DNA of 59,179 nucleotides. It comes from Priapulus caudatus (Eukaryota; Priapulida; Priapulimorpha; Priapulimorphida; Priapulidae). The stretch is taken from contig NW_014577076.1 of assembly GCF_000485595.1 (NCBI RefSeq), positions 1,273,868 to 1,333,046 of the forward strand, written 5' to 3'. Shown here piece by piece: positions 10,963 to 22,824 of this stretch (within the stretch, counting starts at the first letter, position 1; every line of letters begins with the position of its first letter). The notes under the pieces were generated by a model that did not search any database, was not told the DNA's origin, and saw nothing but the letters and a program-made list of their open reading frames with translations. Made by a program: the position numbers and the translations under genes.

Positions 10963-12810
10963 ACAAATCTACATTGAAACATTAACTAACTATGTCACAA
11001 GCTCGTTACAGGACTATGCTTGATTGTATGAGCACACTCAGGGAGGAAATGGCAAAATGCAGTGCCCACTCTCTAGCACCGCTGCTATTTCAATAAAAAA
11101 TATGTCAGTGAATGTTGCTCGTGCAATTATTTGTATTTTATAGCCAAATTTACCGGAATTATGGCGAGTTACATTTAAATTTAGAGTTGCAGGCCAAAGC
11201 CTATGTTTATTTTCACCTCTTCAGTATGGCAAGATATTACTGGTAATACTGCATGATTCGTCACCAGGTTCCTTTACAAATAATAATCATATTAATAATA
11301 TTAATAATCACCAACTTCATCCTATGAAGTTATGAACACTATCTTAACTCCAAGCTCATCAATACATCATTATAATTCGGGGTACTACAGACCTACCAAT
11401 TCTCCCGCACTCCCGCATGCCCTACGCATTCACGCAAAAGAAAAAAACTGTATGCAACACTTAAGAATTAACGTTTTTATGCCTTAAAATTTAATTTTGT
11501 CTTCCTTTCTTCGAACGCTAACAGAATGACACCGTTGAGTAATTGTCAAGAGTGACAGAGCGACATAACCATATAGATGTAGAATGTATGTAGTGAAAAT
11601 ACAAACTCGTACCAAAGCCAAATATTCAGAAACTGGTCGTGTTTGAAAATATTCTGAACCTCCAGCATGACCCATTTTCCAGCAAAATCTCACAAAACCT
11701 CCAGCAAGCTGGTTGAACACGCTTAGCAGGTCTGGTACCAAATTATATTGAACCGCATCCCCGTGCCGTGGCTGTGGTAATGACTACTGTAATGGCGCCC
11801 CGTAGACCTAGATTCAGATTGAAAAAGAAATTTACACCAGCCAACAGGCAACACAAATTGAAATCACATTAAATAAACGCTTTATGACATTACTAATTAA
11901 GTAAACTTGTTTCCTATTTACCGTTGAGCGCAAATAATTTTTTTATATTATGAGATTGTAGCTGGGTATCACGATCATAATATATAAAGAGTTTCCGAAC
12001 CGTTACGATGTTCGAAACTTTGTTATGTTATGATCATCGCCATCTTTGTGTGACGTCACGGTTTAAAAGCGCCCCCTTCCGGAGCAAAATTAATTATCGG
12101 ATTCTATATTATATTATATTATTATTTCTATATGGATCGAGGAGTACTGGCTGTCAGCGTTGAAGACAGTTTGATTTTGACAAAACACAGCGTAAACATA
12201 AGCTCTCCACCATCTCCTCTATTTTTAATACACCTGTTACTGTAGCACATATGCATGAAATAATTTCATGTTTATATAATAACAATTTTGCCTTTTGCTT
12301 GAATTTACAAAATTTATGAAAAAATACAAAAATAGAGGTATACAACCAAATGTATTGCATAGCTTTATTTGTTTAACTTCGTAATCTCGTAAATATTAGT
12401 CTTCAAAGTCCAAGCGACTATATCGAAGACTGAATGAGACAAAGTTTATCAAATAGACGGATAAATATTGTGGATCACAGTAGAAAAAGTCTCAAGTTTG
12501 CAACTAACTAAAAAGGAAGGGAGAGAATACAGAATGACAGAGACAAAAAAGCTAAACTTAAAGGGATCCTTTGAAGATGGCACGTGTCGAAAGCAATGAT
12601 CACACTCAGATCATCGAGTGCAACTAACAGGCTTCATCAAGCAAGATGGAATGGCAATCTTCACCTGACCATGATAAATTTTATGAAAAGTTATAAGTTT
12701 AGCATGGAGAAAGCAGACACGAAGAGGAGCCAAAACAACATCAGAACAATCATGATAGTTTTTGGAAACCCATCCTGCAGCTTTATGTTGAATGACATCC
12801 AATTTAGAAC
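10963..12810. other. Non-coding DNA, nothing recognised
   Basis: AT-rich sequence with no convincing exon. A TATTATATTATATTATTATT stretch at 12105-12125 and scattered short repeats are the only structure seen. Confidence 0.35.
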
Positions 12811-13614
12811 AATGAGCCAAGTTCGTAGTTAGCCAAGGGGTTGTGTGACGTCACAGGTCACCAGGTCATTTGTGACAAAAATCGATTAAATCTCGAGTGC
12901 GGCGTGCACTCTCGGTTCAGTACGTATATGTACATGTATCCTGTGTACGTACACACGCACGCATGCGTACGTGCACACACACGCACGCACACACACGTGC
13001 ATGTGATCACGCACGCACGTGTACGTGAATACGTACGCACGTGTACGTGCACATGCACGCACGCACGCACGTACGTGTACATGCACATGCACGCACGCAC
13101 GCACGTGTACGTGCACGCGCACGCACGCAGCTGTACGTGCACACGCATGCACGCACGCACGCATGCACGTGTACATGCACATGCACGCACGCACGCACGT
13201 GTACGTGCACACGCACGCACGCACGCAGCTGTACATGCACACGCATGCACGCACACGTGCATACGCACGCACACACGCACTTGTACGTACACACGCACGC
13301 ACACACGTGTACGTGCACACCCACGCACGCACGCACGTGTACGTGCACATGCACGCACGCACGTGTACGTGCACACGCACGCACGCACGCACGTGTACGT
13401 GCACACACACGCACGTGTACACGCAAGCACGCGTGTGCGTACGCACGCACGTGTACGTGCACACACGAAGACTGTAGCATTACAACGACACAGATGCATG
13501 CGTATGTGTACTGTGCGGTCAAAATACGAAATATTTTGTCACAAAATGACCTGACCCGGAAGAATTTGTGGCAAAGTTCGCGCATGCGCAGACTCTAACT
13601 ACGAACTGGCTTAT
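12811..13614. mobile_element. Inverted-repeat element enclosing a long ACGTGC minisatellite
   Basis: The left end (AATGAGCCAAGTTCGTAGTTAG) and the complement of the right end (AATAAGCCAGTTCGTAGTTAG) match. Further inside, GGTCATTTGTGACAAAA (left) pairs with GGTCATTTTGTGACAAAA (right). The arms are roughly 70-80 bp with indels. The core is the minisatellite listed separately. No clear target duplication. It may be an element in which a simple repeat expanded, or an inverted duplication around a repeat. Confidence 0.5.
12940..13470. repeat. ~530-bp alternating purine/pyrimidine minisatellite
   Basis: Degenerate units built from CACGCACGCACGTGTACGTG, almost unbroken in purine/pyrimidine alternation. 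CG, CA and TA steps mix with palindromic ACGTGTACGTGCAC words. Frames are open on both strands throughout, which explains the long threonine/histidine- and valine/cysteine-rich translations that should not be read as genes. Confidence 0.9.
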
Positions 13615-14782
13615 TCTGAAGAGTATAGGGGCACCAGCCTGGCAAAGAAGGTTTCTGCCATGCAGAGTCATAATCTTTACAGAAACGATTTTAATATTCG
13701 TTCTTTGGCCTTTCAGCTTACAAAGAGTGTAACTACATCAGTGTTCGTCAGCAGGTTGCAGTGGATGGCATACTGGATTGGAATCCTGGCTTCATGCTTT
13801 ACTTACTAAGGTTTTTGTACTTCAAAGACTCAGAAGAGACCATTTCAAGTATTTGCACAGTGCAACGCAGCAAGTCTGCGGGAGAAAGGTGCTAAAACAA
13901 ATGGAATACTGTCACAAAATGGTTTTTTAATATCAACTGAATTGACATCGAAATGACGCCAGAGTACAGTATAATTTGATGGCGAATCCCACACTCAAAT
14001 AACAGACAGTTTCACTGAATAGAAATAGTTACATATATAGGTGGTTAAAAACTCATGAGCTGCTATTGGGAGTACTGATCCAACCAATTTGGTAATCGTT
14101 GATCTCTCTCCTTCATCATTGAAGTTTGCTAGGCTTCAAATATTTTTATGAGATTATCATCGCCTAACTTTTTTAATTTATTGGCCACTGTCGTACATAC
14201 ATGGTTGTTATTTCTATATGGACATTATTAGCACACGTTGTGATACCTATCGCTCACAGAATTTAGATCGGCCTATGGCGATTAACATTGCCAGTCTGTA
14301 TTGTCTACAGAAACTACATGTTATTTGTGGACCAACAAACAAATTACAGCAGCAATAACTGGACACACACAGATCAAACTAGCAGTTCAAAAGCTCTAAT
14401 TGTGATGCCCTTTAGATTCTGTAATAAGCAAAGAAATTGCTTTCCATTCCAGCATTCCTCTCTACGTACAAAATATTGCTGCACATGTATACTGGTAATG
14501 TAGTGGGTCTATCCTACTCCATCAAAACTATGCGGGCAAATTTGATACCACTAAAAGCTGCTATTTAGTTTAGCATGATACAGACAAATGTCTACGAAAT
14601 CTGTCCGTTGATATATGAAATTCTAGGTTTTGTGAATGCTGGAATCATAATTCCATCCCTACACACGTTATCCAGAAAGTCACAGCAGTGATGCAGTTAA
14701 TATGAGTTATTATATATTACTTTGGATTCTCACATCATTAACAAAATTGTACACACTCCTTTTTCAATAATACTGAACATTG
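13615..14782. other. Intergenic DNA downstream of the GID8 homologue
   Basis: No exon or repeat recognised. The plus-strand open frame at 14288-14503 has no splice context or recognisable similarity. Confidence 0.4.
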
Positions 14783-14788
14783 TTTATT
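14783..14788 (-). terminator. Candidate poly(A) signal of the GID8 homologue
   Basis: AATAAA on the minus strand, about 380 bp downstream of the GID8 stop codon, in AT-rich DNA. It gives a plausible 3' UTR length. Other AT-rich hexamers nearby could be used instead. Confidence 0.4.
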
Positions 14789-15166
14789 ATTTGAGTGCTT
14801 TTCCCCGATATTCTCATCGTCTTGTGACATTGCTGTACACCTATGAGCTATATGTACAAGGTAAATGGCATCTATGATCCAGCACATTTAGCTGTATGTT
14901 GACTGACAACTCTTTTTAGAAACAAAATTTTACAGGCTACATAGCATTCACTAATGGAGGCAGGAGCACGGAATGCTGTAAGATTGGTGGGACATGAATA
15001 ATGACTTGATGAACACTTCCCAACAGCTGGCTCCATCTAGTGAACGTGAAGGAAAATGTTGCAAGCAGCCAATATGGGAAGAATTTCTCTGCAGAAGCCT
15101 CTTCACTGATATTTACAAGATGAGGCTCCCAAAGTCCACCTGTATGAGCTTGCGCCGCTCGGTTAG

Positions 15167-18100
15167 TCATTTTGCTGGCGCTTCTATGATTCCGTTGGCA
15201 AGGTCCGTCATTTTTGGGTACTTCACCTTCTTTGCATCTAGCTCGCTCTGCGCCCACAGTAGCAGCTTCAGTAGACTTGCAAGCTTCGGTGTTGCCTTAC
15301 GGTTTTCCACTTCCAGTATGGCAGCATTCAGCTCACTGGCAACCTGGGAATTACAGAAGAGCATTCACTAGCACCATGTACATTTATCTCGATAAAAAAA
15401 TCTGATTCATTGATCCTAATGTATGGAAATAAAAGTAATGCTACATAAGTATGTGGTGCCATCTAGTGTTTAAATATGCAACTATGTATGAATGTATAGC
15501 TTATTTACCAGAATCATCTCAGAGTTAAATATTTCCATGACTGTATCAGCATAAGTCCCTAATTTGACTGGCATATACATATATATATGCACACACCTTT
15601 TGCCGTTGCGACGGATGTAGGAGTTCTCCAAACGGTGATCCCTCAGGATCTTCGAAGGCCAACAGTGCTAACGTGCGCTCAAGTTCAGCGAGAATTTCAG
15701 CGTCAGACTCGCCCCTCTCTGCTAGGTGCACTTGCGCAAACTGCAGCGCATCCTCAACGCCCTTCTGTCGTATTAGCTCGATCAAGTGCTGTTGCTAAAA
15801 GTGAGGCACACAACTCATAAATGCATGTATAGACTTCTAGATTTCTACATCCAAAACACATTTCTCCCCTCATTGTTCTGTGAGTTTTCCTGGACTTCAA
15901 ATGTTCATTTTCCATGAACATGGGACTTAAGCCAAATAATATGTGTATGCCTTATATCATCAAGTCAGTGATTAAAGAACAAATTTTTGCATGAAGCAAA
16001 TCTAATTGCCTCTAAGATAAGAAATATGTCACTTTTGACAACCAAACATGATACCCAGGAATTTTCAGGACCATAGCCTATTTTCTTGGATTTTCCAGAC
16101 AAGAAAATGGCATTTTGAAATTCTAGGTCACTTCAGATTTTTTAGAACACAGGAAACATTACATGTTTCCACATGGAGTCATATTCAGTAAACCATAGAT
16201 GAATCTGCTACACTTATTTCCTCATCTGTATCATGTAAGTTAATTGTTGTTGTTGTTATTCGTTTATCCTCCTACTTCACGAGGTCATGGTCACAATGTA
16301 AACCCTCTTTGTATCATTAAGTTAATATGCACCAATGCTGATGACACATTTGAGACCAGTTCAAATTTGACTGCAATACAGGCAAAGATCTAAACTCCAG
16401 CTTTTTAACTTTGAATATGATAGTGCCAACTTTTGAAAGAATCATTATAAATCTAAAAGCACTTGGGGTTCTTATTTATAATGATAGTTACCTACATTTT
16501 GTCAGTAGATACTTCCTACATTATTTAGCTATGGTGTGACCAGTCCAAGTACTTCTGCCTATGACAGCCCGTAATATACAGTAGCTTAAACATAGGTATG
16601 TGATCAACTAACGTGTGCGAGAACACGTAGACACACATGCCAATATTCTGTTATACAGCCGTCTGTACGAACATTCGAACAGCAGTGTTTGCTGTAATCT
16701 GAGTTATTCGTATTGGCATATATCACAGAGTAGTAGGGGTGAGTATTGCGACCAAAAACCGTATTGCAATATATTGCAATACGACAAAACCGTATTGCAA
16801 TATTTTCCAATACGTATTGGGAAGTGTATACCATGCATGATATAGTAACAATTTGATGGTTTTAATATCATCATATATTGTATTATATGACATGATTTAA
16901 TTTCTCATGTTTTTCTTGAGAAACAGAAGCACGGCAATGTTTTCCGCTGACAGTGCAGCCCTCTGTGCCGTAACAATGTCACCCGCTGTACTGAATACCC
17001 TCTCGGAAGGCACTGACGTAGCTGGAATACACAATACCCCTGCTGCATAATTGGCTAATACTGGATACTGAAACTGAAACTGAAACTGAAACAGTGGGTG
17101 CTCGCTTCAGCTTGTATCGCCACGAATCCATAGGCTGCCAGCGCTGCATACTGTCGTAGGACGTTGCCGCGGTCGCGTGCGCCTTGCCGCAGAACTGCGC
17201 GCAAGATCTCCGCTCAGCGGTTATAGGATCAACACCTCCTTTTGGCAATACTTCTCTGGTATCCCGTCTCTTCTGGTTGCCGTGCTCTGTGCCTCGCGCA
17301 CACGTCTGCCCCACTCTGCCCGCGCAGTAGTACCGCGCAGTGCTCCATGCAGTGGCCGCTTACCAGTAATACTGTATGCGTCGTGCACGCATTGTGCTTT
17401 CGTAATATATACACCGCCAGTGCATAATTTTCGAGCCCATTAACAATATAGACATAAAGGCAAGTGTCAAGTAATTTATTTCTTGTTATACCACCGTATC
17501 GTAAAATATCGATATCCGGAAGTTGTATCGCGATATATCGAGTTTTCAAAATATATTGCAATATACCGATATACCGGTATATCGTTACACCCCTACAGAG
17601 TAGCCGTGCACTTCTAGTTCTAGAACATTTAAAACCTACATATCATCTGAACACATACCTGCAAATGAAAGTAGAGCAATCGGTCGCTGTCTAACAACTC
17701 CGGATGCAGTTTGTTCACCATACTGATCGCATCCTGAATCTTGCCGGTCTGTATCGCGTCACGAATCTTGATCCGCTCGTCTAGACTGTCTAGCTCCACT
17801 GAAGGCTGCACGCCAGACTCAAGCCTGAACTTCTCCGCTGCCTCCTTGAAACCCTCTGTTCCATGAAACATAATGCATTACAGAGCAACCGTAGTTAAAG
17901 CCATTTCACGTCAATGCTATTGCTAAGAAACAGTGATTACCGTGACTTTATGTTCGTTGTATTGACATTATTGATAGTAATGTGTCTTATCAGTTCTGCT
18001 GTTACTGCTACTACTACTAATATTACTAAAAGAAATTAGAGCAGCTAATTGATGGTTTTGAAAGATCTATGGAAGCTACCATCTGTCATAAACAACGCAT

Positions 18101-19973
18101 TCAACTTTGCAAAATGCGATAAATAAATAACAGTGGTGATTTTACTACACAAAATGGTGAATGCAATTGGCGAACGCTTCAACCTCTCACAAAATTACGA
18201 CTGAATAATGAAATCATCAAATTACAGTGTCATCTCGTAAAATGTATTCATACACCTTTTTTCCCATGCCCATCACCTGTTAGTGTTTATGCCTTGCTTA
18301 GCACATACAATTAAAGTGAACATTGGCTATAGTTTTTCATTGGTGGCTAAAAAATAACTTTGGTGACTAAAGTCTAGGCTCAAACTTTAAAACATCCAGA
18401 GGGAGCCCTGGTAATGATGGCCAAGGGGTTGACATTTATTAACTTGAATACAGCAGTGTTTCCTAAGCAGGGGCTGATGGTACCACGGTTTTGAGATCTA
18501 CTCAGTCACACAGAGTAAGGGGTTGAAGCTGGGGCAAATACCTCCAGGGGCTTGATGGCTACTTAGTTACCTACAGCATAGCTTTAATATAGGGTCAGTT
18601 GTTGTCTGGCTGCTAGGGCTGTGTCATGTAAGTGTTTGGTTGCAAACAGCAGGAGTTTAAATAGGTAGCAAATACTATCATACAATTGCCAGTCATTTAG
18701 TTGCACAAAGCAGATGTTCTAACTAGAGGCTGATCCTGGAGTGGTATACCTAGATAGATGCAAACAGAATTTATCATCATTCAGCAGCAGGGGGATAGTG
18801 TCAGGGATTTGTCATTAACTATGTAGTAACTGTACAGTGTAATGCTGCAGGGATTCGATTTTGAGGTGTTAGGGTTCTGACCTCTTTATAGTGTAATTAC
18901 ACTGGCTTGCATTAATTGCAACTAACATTTTTAAGAAAATGTAGCACACACTATGATTGCCACATTGTTCTAATTGTTTCACGTCTTCAAATATACGTTT
19001 ATTACATATCATCAGAAGTAGATAATAGGGAAGGAGTGCGACTTCAATAAACAAGGGAAATTCGTCATTTACTAGCCTTAGAATACCTACGATTACTACG
19101 CGTAACTCAACCAACTTGAGCTCAAATCATACACAGTACATTCACCTAGCATCGTGCGAAATCGTTTCCTCGTATACACCCGCAATCCGGAGATACATAC
19201 AGACTAAAACGTACGACACGATTCTCCATTCTGTTGCCAGCAAAACGAATCCATAACCCGCCTAACTTGAAACAATAGGCAGCTACTAACGACTCTTGCG
19301 CACTCTTGTGCCCTCGGCGATGCGGTGTGGCTCGCTGGGAGATTGGACATCGACGCAACACTCGGTGAGCTAATCTTAAACCTATTTACAGTTGGTATGC
19401 CACCCACGCACGCACGCCCACCGCAATCAGCAGCAGCTCCAGCTCCAATCTCCCAGCGAGCCACACCGCATCGCCGAGGGCACAAGTGCGCAAGTCGTTA
19501 GTAGCTGCCTTTTGTTTCAAGTTAGGTGGGTTATACATTTGGTTTGCTGGCAACAAAATGTAGAATCATGGTGTACGTTTTTTCTCTGGATTGCGGGTGT
19601 ATACGAGGAAACAATTTTGCACGATGCTAGGCGAATGTACTGTGTACGATTTGAGCTCAAGTTGGTTGAGTTACGCGTAGTAATCGTAAGTATTCTAAGG
19701 CTAGTAAATGACGAATTTCCCTTTTTTATTGAAGTCACACTCCTTCCCTATTATCTACTTCTGATATAATTAAACTATCGGAGAGCGGAACGTGTGAATT
19801 TTACAGGTTCTGGGGCAATTAGAGTCAGATGTTTGACATGCACCTGTTACAAGATAATCCATTATGAGCCGATTCATGTCGGCACGCTGAATGTGCAGGT
19901 TCTCGAGCCGTGTGAGCCACTCATCCTTACTAACTTCAATCGGCTTCTCCACAGAATTGCTAGTCATATTCAT
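15167..19973 (-). CDS. GID8: GID8/TWA1 homologue, CTLH/GID E3 ubiquitin ligase subunit (complete, 4 coding exons)
   Basis: Coding exons on the minus strand are 19973-19844, 17855-17659, 15794-15597 and 15343-15167. Together they give 233 codons plus a stop; vertebrate GID8 is about 228 residues. All introns are GT/AG and the frame is continuous (phases 1, 0, 0). The first exon carries [20 protein letters not shown] and the start of the LisH motif. Exon 2 carries [21 protein letters not shown] and [17 protein letters not shown] (CTLH). Exon 3 carries [12 protein letters not shown] and ERTLALLAF (CRA). Exon 4 carries STPKL-like [20 protein letters not shown] and [10 protein letters not shown]. 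From family knowledge, GID8 is a small nuclear/cytoplasmic scaffold that links RanBP9/10 and the RING subunits MAEA and RMND5. The start at 19973 has a second in-frame ATG two codons later. Introns 1 and 2 each hold a transposable element and no exon is disrupted. Confidence 0.96.
16734..17595 (-). mobile_element. 862-bp hAT element in GID8 intron 2
   Basis: TAGGGGTG at the left and CACCCCTA at the right are inverted ends, flanked by a perfect 8-bp direct duplication CAGAGTAG (16726-16733 and 17596-17603). This is the hAT hallmark. Near both ends lie subterminal ATTGCAATA/TATCGATA-type words, as in BED-type hAT elements. Most of the transposase has been lost; only the C-terminal part remains (separate entry). 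The element lies in the same transcriptional direction as its remnant, on the minus strand. Confidence 0.88.
16897..17073 (-). pseudogene. hAT transposase remnant, C-terminal dimerisation segment
   Basis: Minus-strand translation from 17073 gives 58 residues and then a TAA stop. It contains the characteristic run [17 protein letters not shown], preceded by [12 protein letters not shown] and followed by [11 protein letters not shown]. This is the hAT family C-terminal dimerisation region (Dimer_Tnp_hAT). The catalytic DDE portion and the BED zinc finger are absent, so this is a fragment and not a functional enzyme. The frame is intact to the stop, which suggests a fairly recent internal deletion or some retained constraint. 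Confidence 0.9.
17604..17658 (-). other. GID8 intron 2, donor side
   Basis: Short stretch between the hAT duplication and the GTATGT donor of exon 2. It shows that the element inserted only about 60 bp from the splice site. Confidence 0.6.
19013..19763. mobile_element. 751-bp foldback element in GID8 intron 1 (CAGAAGT ends)
   Basis: Arms of about 330-350 bp are inverted complements with scattered mismatches (for example CAGAAGTAGATAATAGGGAA at the left). They enclose a spacer of about 100 bp (roughly 19350-19440). The ends are CAGAAGT and ACTTCTG. Flanking 7-mers are ATATCAT (19006-19012) and ATATAAT (19764-19770), six of seven identical. End shape and duplication size match the CAGGAGT family elsewhere in the window. 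The frames on both strands (VELRVVIV...[10 protein letters not shown]) are the same arm read twice, not two genes. Inserted about 80 bp from the exon 1 donor. Confidence 0.8.
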
Positions 19974-20189
19974 CGCAAGCGTTTGCGTTTCACTTCATTT
20001 AATCAGCAGCTGGGATCTGCAACAACAATATATTGTACAGTACATTGTGATGCATTGCTACTTCGAATGATGGCTTTTGCCAGCAATAAAATTGCTTTGA
20101 TCTAAATGCGTACGGTACTTATTGTTTCAACCTAGCCAGAATTAATAACACTGAACAGCACGGAGCCAAAACCTGCAACTGAGGCTCAT

Positions 20190-20244
20190 AGGGTCTATGT
20201 ACCCCAGGGTACGTTCCGGCAATACCCCGGGGGACATAGACCCT
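20190..20244. mobile_element. 55-bp hairpin, AGGGTCTATG family (short form)
   Basis: AGGGTCTATGTACCCC at the left pairs with GGGGGACATAGACCCT at the right, with an ACGTTCCGGCA-type core. It is a shortened relative of 22217-22440. Flanks are CTCAT on the left and CTCAG on the right, so a 4-5 bp duplication is possible. It lies about 220 bp upstream of the GID8 start codon. Confidence 0.6.
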
Positions 20245-21117
20245 CTCAGCGCAACTGAGCAACATGTAAAATTGTTTGTTACTATGTTAGGCCTTCCAAA
20301 TTTTGGTCGATGAAGCAAACACTGAAACCAGGCGTGAGGGTGAATATTTTGTGTAGAACACATGAAATATTTTAACAACAACACGATAATAATACAATAA
20401 AAAATATGCAATACACACCTAAAAAGAGAACAAACATGAGACAACTTCGCAGATAAAAAATCACATAACCAGAGTTAAGATGCTCATTTGTTCGTTACAC
20501 TCCGAAAACCGAGTTCGTGGCGCCCTCTCTGTACCTTCAGCGCTTATGTTTCATTTGTTATAGTTTATTATTTTAACGCACAAAAGATGAGAATCCCTTC
20601 ATATATGAAGAATTAAATGGGTTAAAACATACTAGTTATGCTATCCCCATATTTTGAACTCTATTCGTTGACCTAGTCGTGTAGTATTTCGGATTTTGTG
20701 ACAACGCCTTGCATGTGTGAAAACAAAATGGCGACGTATACATGGAGACAACAACATTTTGCTCAAGATTTATCATTAAAATGCATTCAATCTTGTGAAT
20801 ATATCTTCGAAGACGATTAAATTCAATAAGGAACATACGAATAGTGACCAGGTATGTTGTGTTTGTTGTATGTTAATGTTCTTGACACAGAGCAGCACTT
20901 CTCTGCGAAAGCAATGCCAATGCAATGCCAATGCCAATGGTTTCTACTTCTAGAAATTCAGCGACTTTGAATGCTCCGTTTGTATGGATGCGAATAACAA
21001 GGTGCATTGTGTGAGGTGGTATGGTTACGAGTTATAATAACCATACATCACGATGACATCCCCAATTTATTAACGAATTAGTTGCAGCATACTAAGTAAG
21101 GCTAAGAAAAGGTAGTA
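20245..21117. other. DNA upstream of GID8; no further gene recognised
   Basis: No exon seen. At about 20910-20940 the phrase AATGCCAATGC is repeated. The GID8 5' UTR and promoter probably lie between 19974 and about 20190, but no core promoter motif is clear. Confidence 0.35.
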
Positions 21118-21610
21118 TTAATACTAATAATAGTAATGTCGTACCCAAACTTGGAATCTGCAGCGATTGTGCTGCCCAAACTGCGGATTCCCTAGTTTGG
21201 CTGACGAATCTCAAGATTGGGCAAACTGAAAACAGTCGGTGATTCAACAACGGCTTCTTCAACAACCGCTCATAGCGAGTGTGCGGCGTGCGTGGTGCAA
21301 ACTAGGAAGAGATTTATCTCATATTTATCCAATTATTTATTATAATCATTTATTATTTATACAAAGGTGCCAAACACATAGAGGAAAGAAGGTATACGAC
21401 CTTATATTATAGTTATGATATAACATTTGAAAACCTAATAGTAATAATCATATGTTTGTGCAAGCTCTGTTTACCTCTGTTTGCCCAATCTCAAGATTGG
21501 TTTCCCAAACTACGGATGCGCTGAAATTCCAAGTTTGTGCAAGATTCCAAGTTTTGGCACAATAGCAATAATATTACTACTATTACTAATAGTAATAGTA
21601 CTATAGCCCC
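21118..21610. repeat. Imperfect inverted repeat, arms ~120 bp
   Basis: TAGTATTAATACTAATAATAG, CCAAACTTGGAATC and CTCAAGATTGGGCAAAC on the left recur as complements on the right (21475-21610) around a ~230-bp spacer. The arms also contain internal direct repeats of AAACTTGGAAT. The arms are more diverged than those of the other foldbacks, so this is probably an older element. Confidence 0.5.
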
Positions 21611-22216
21611 AAGTTCCCTTCTCGCTTAACACTACGTTGGCGAGAGGGTCACAAGCCGACGCAATAGAATATTGTTCGGCATGACGTGCGCTGCTTAGCC
21701 TGCTATTTTAAAAACGTAAAATTATCTAACTTTTTATGATTCTTATTGCTTCTCTGTACTTCCACGCCTCGATTTATTATATGTGCGCTATCACTGAGCA
21801 TGTATTTACGTGTCAGCGTGTAATTATTCGAATTGATAAGATGAAACTCCGAACAAACGCTGCCATTTTTCAATAGATATCCCATAATACGTAGCGAAAG
21901 TTCGTGAATTTTCGCGTACAAAAAGAGACATAAGAACATCCAGAATGGCGTTTGTCAAACGTTCAATAGTATAGCTGTTTGAAATTCTCTTATTTTAACG
22001 TGTATTTCGAGGTAAATAGTAATTAAGAAGTGATGCGATAGTTGCAAACATGTAACAGGTGAGGTCAAATGTGGTAATACATTGTTTTATTTACGAAATT
22101 TTACGAAATTCGGAGTTTGTTTTCAAGCAACCAGGCATTTCGTATGGAAGGGTGTCAGGCTTTTACGACGTGTAACAGTCGGAGAGTCTGGTCGGTTTAC
22201 TACTACTACTGCTCAT

Positions 22217-22440
22217 AGGGTCTATGTCCCCCAGGGTACTGCCAGAACGTACCCTGGTCACTATTTGATATGGTTAGGGTTAGGGTTATGGAGTAGGCGT
22301 AGGCGACGACTGCCTAGACTCGTTAGTGGAGTAGGCGAGGTATGGTCCGGCATATTAGATAGTACTTACCAGGGTACGTTCTGGTATACCGGATCGTACC
22401 CAGGGTACGTTCTGGCAGTACCCTGGGGGACATAGACCCT
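22217..22440. mobile_element. 224-bp inverted-repeat element, AGGGTCTATG family (long form)
   Basis: The ends are AGGGTCTATGTCCCCCAGGG and its complement. CTCAT flanks both sides (22212-22216, 22441-22445), a possible 5-bp duplication. The interior repeats CAGGGTACGTTCTGG at least twice in direct order and once inverted, and carries GGTTAGGGTTAGGGTTA, a telomere-like phrase. The 117-codon frame across it is an artefact. Confidence 0.65.
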
Positions 22441-22620
22441 CTCATCACTACTACTAGTACTATTTTATTACTATTACTATTAGTAATACTAATAGTATTT
22501 ATATAATAATACTCAGTATTACAGTAATACTAATAGCTGATAGGCCTACTAATACTATACTATAGTAATACTATTATTATTATTATTACTAATATAAATA
22601 ATAATATAGTTTAGTATTAC
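22441..22620. repeat. TAGTAT/TACTAT trinucleotide-like AT tract
   Basis: Degenerate runs of ACTACTATTAGTAATA and relatives on both strands. Confidence 0.7.
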
Positions 22621-22824
22621 TATTAGTATCATTAATTTAATTAGTTTCAGCATTTGTACAAATGAATTAGGCTGAATAAAATTTAGTAGTCGTGATTTGA
22701 TGTCTCAATCTATGATAACTTCTTGTACGGTGACTGGGTAATTGTGTTGCCTTTAATGTTATCATTGGAAAAGAAATGGTATTACAAATAATAAAAGGTT
22801 GAGAACATCAACAGCATAATCATA

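Noticed and set aside
12841-13598. Long open frames (up to 237 codons) on both strands
   Set aside because: They are translations of the ACGTGC minisatellite and are open on all frames because the repeat lacks stops.
19392-19769. 125-codon frame as a GID8-adjacent gene
   Set aside because: The same peptide ([17 protein letters not shown]) appears from the opposite strand at 18869-19114 because it is an arm of the foldback element.
22082-22435. 117-codon plus-strand frame
   Set aside because: It overlaps the AGGGTCTATG inverted-repeat element and is explained by it.
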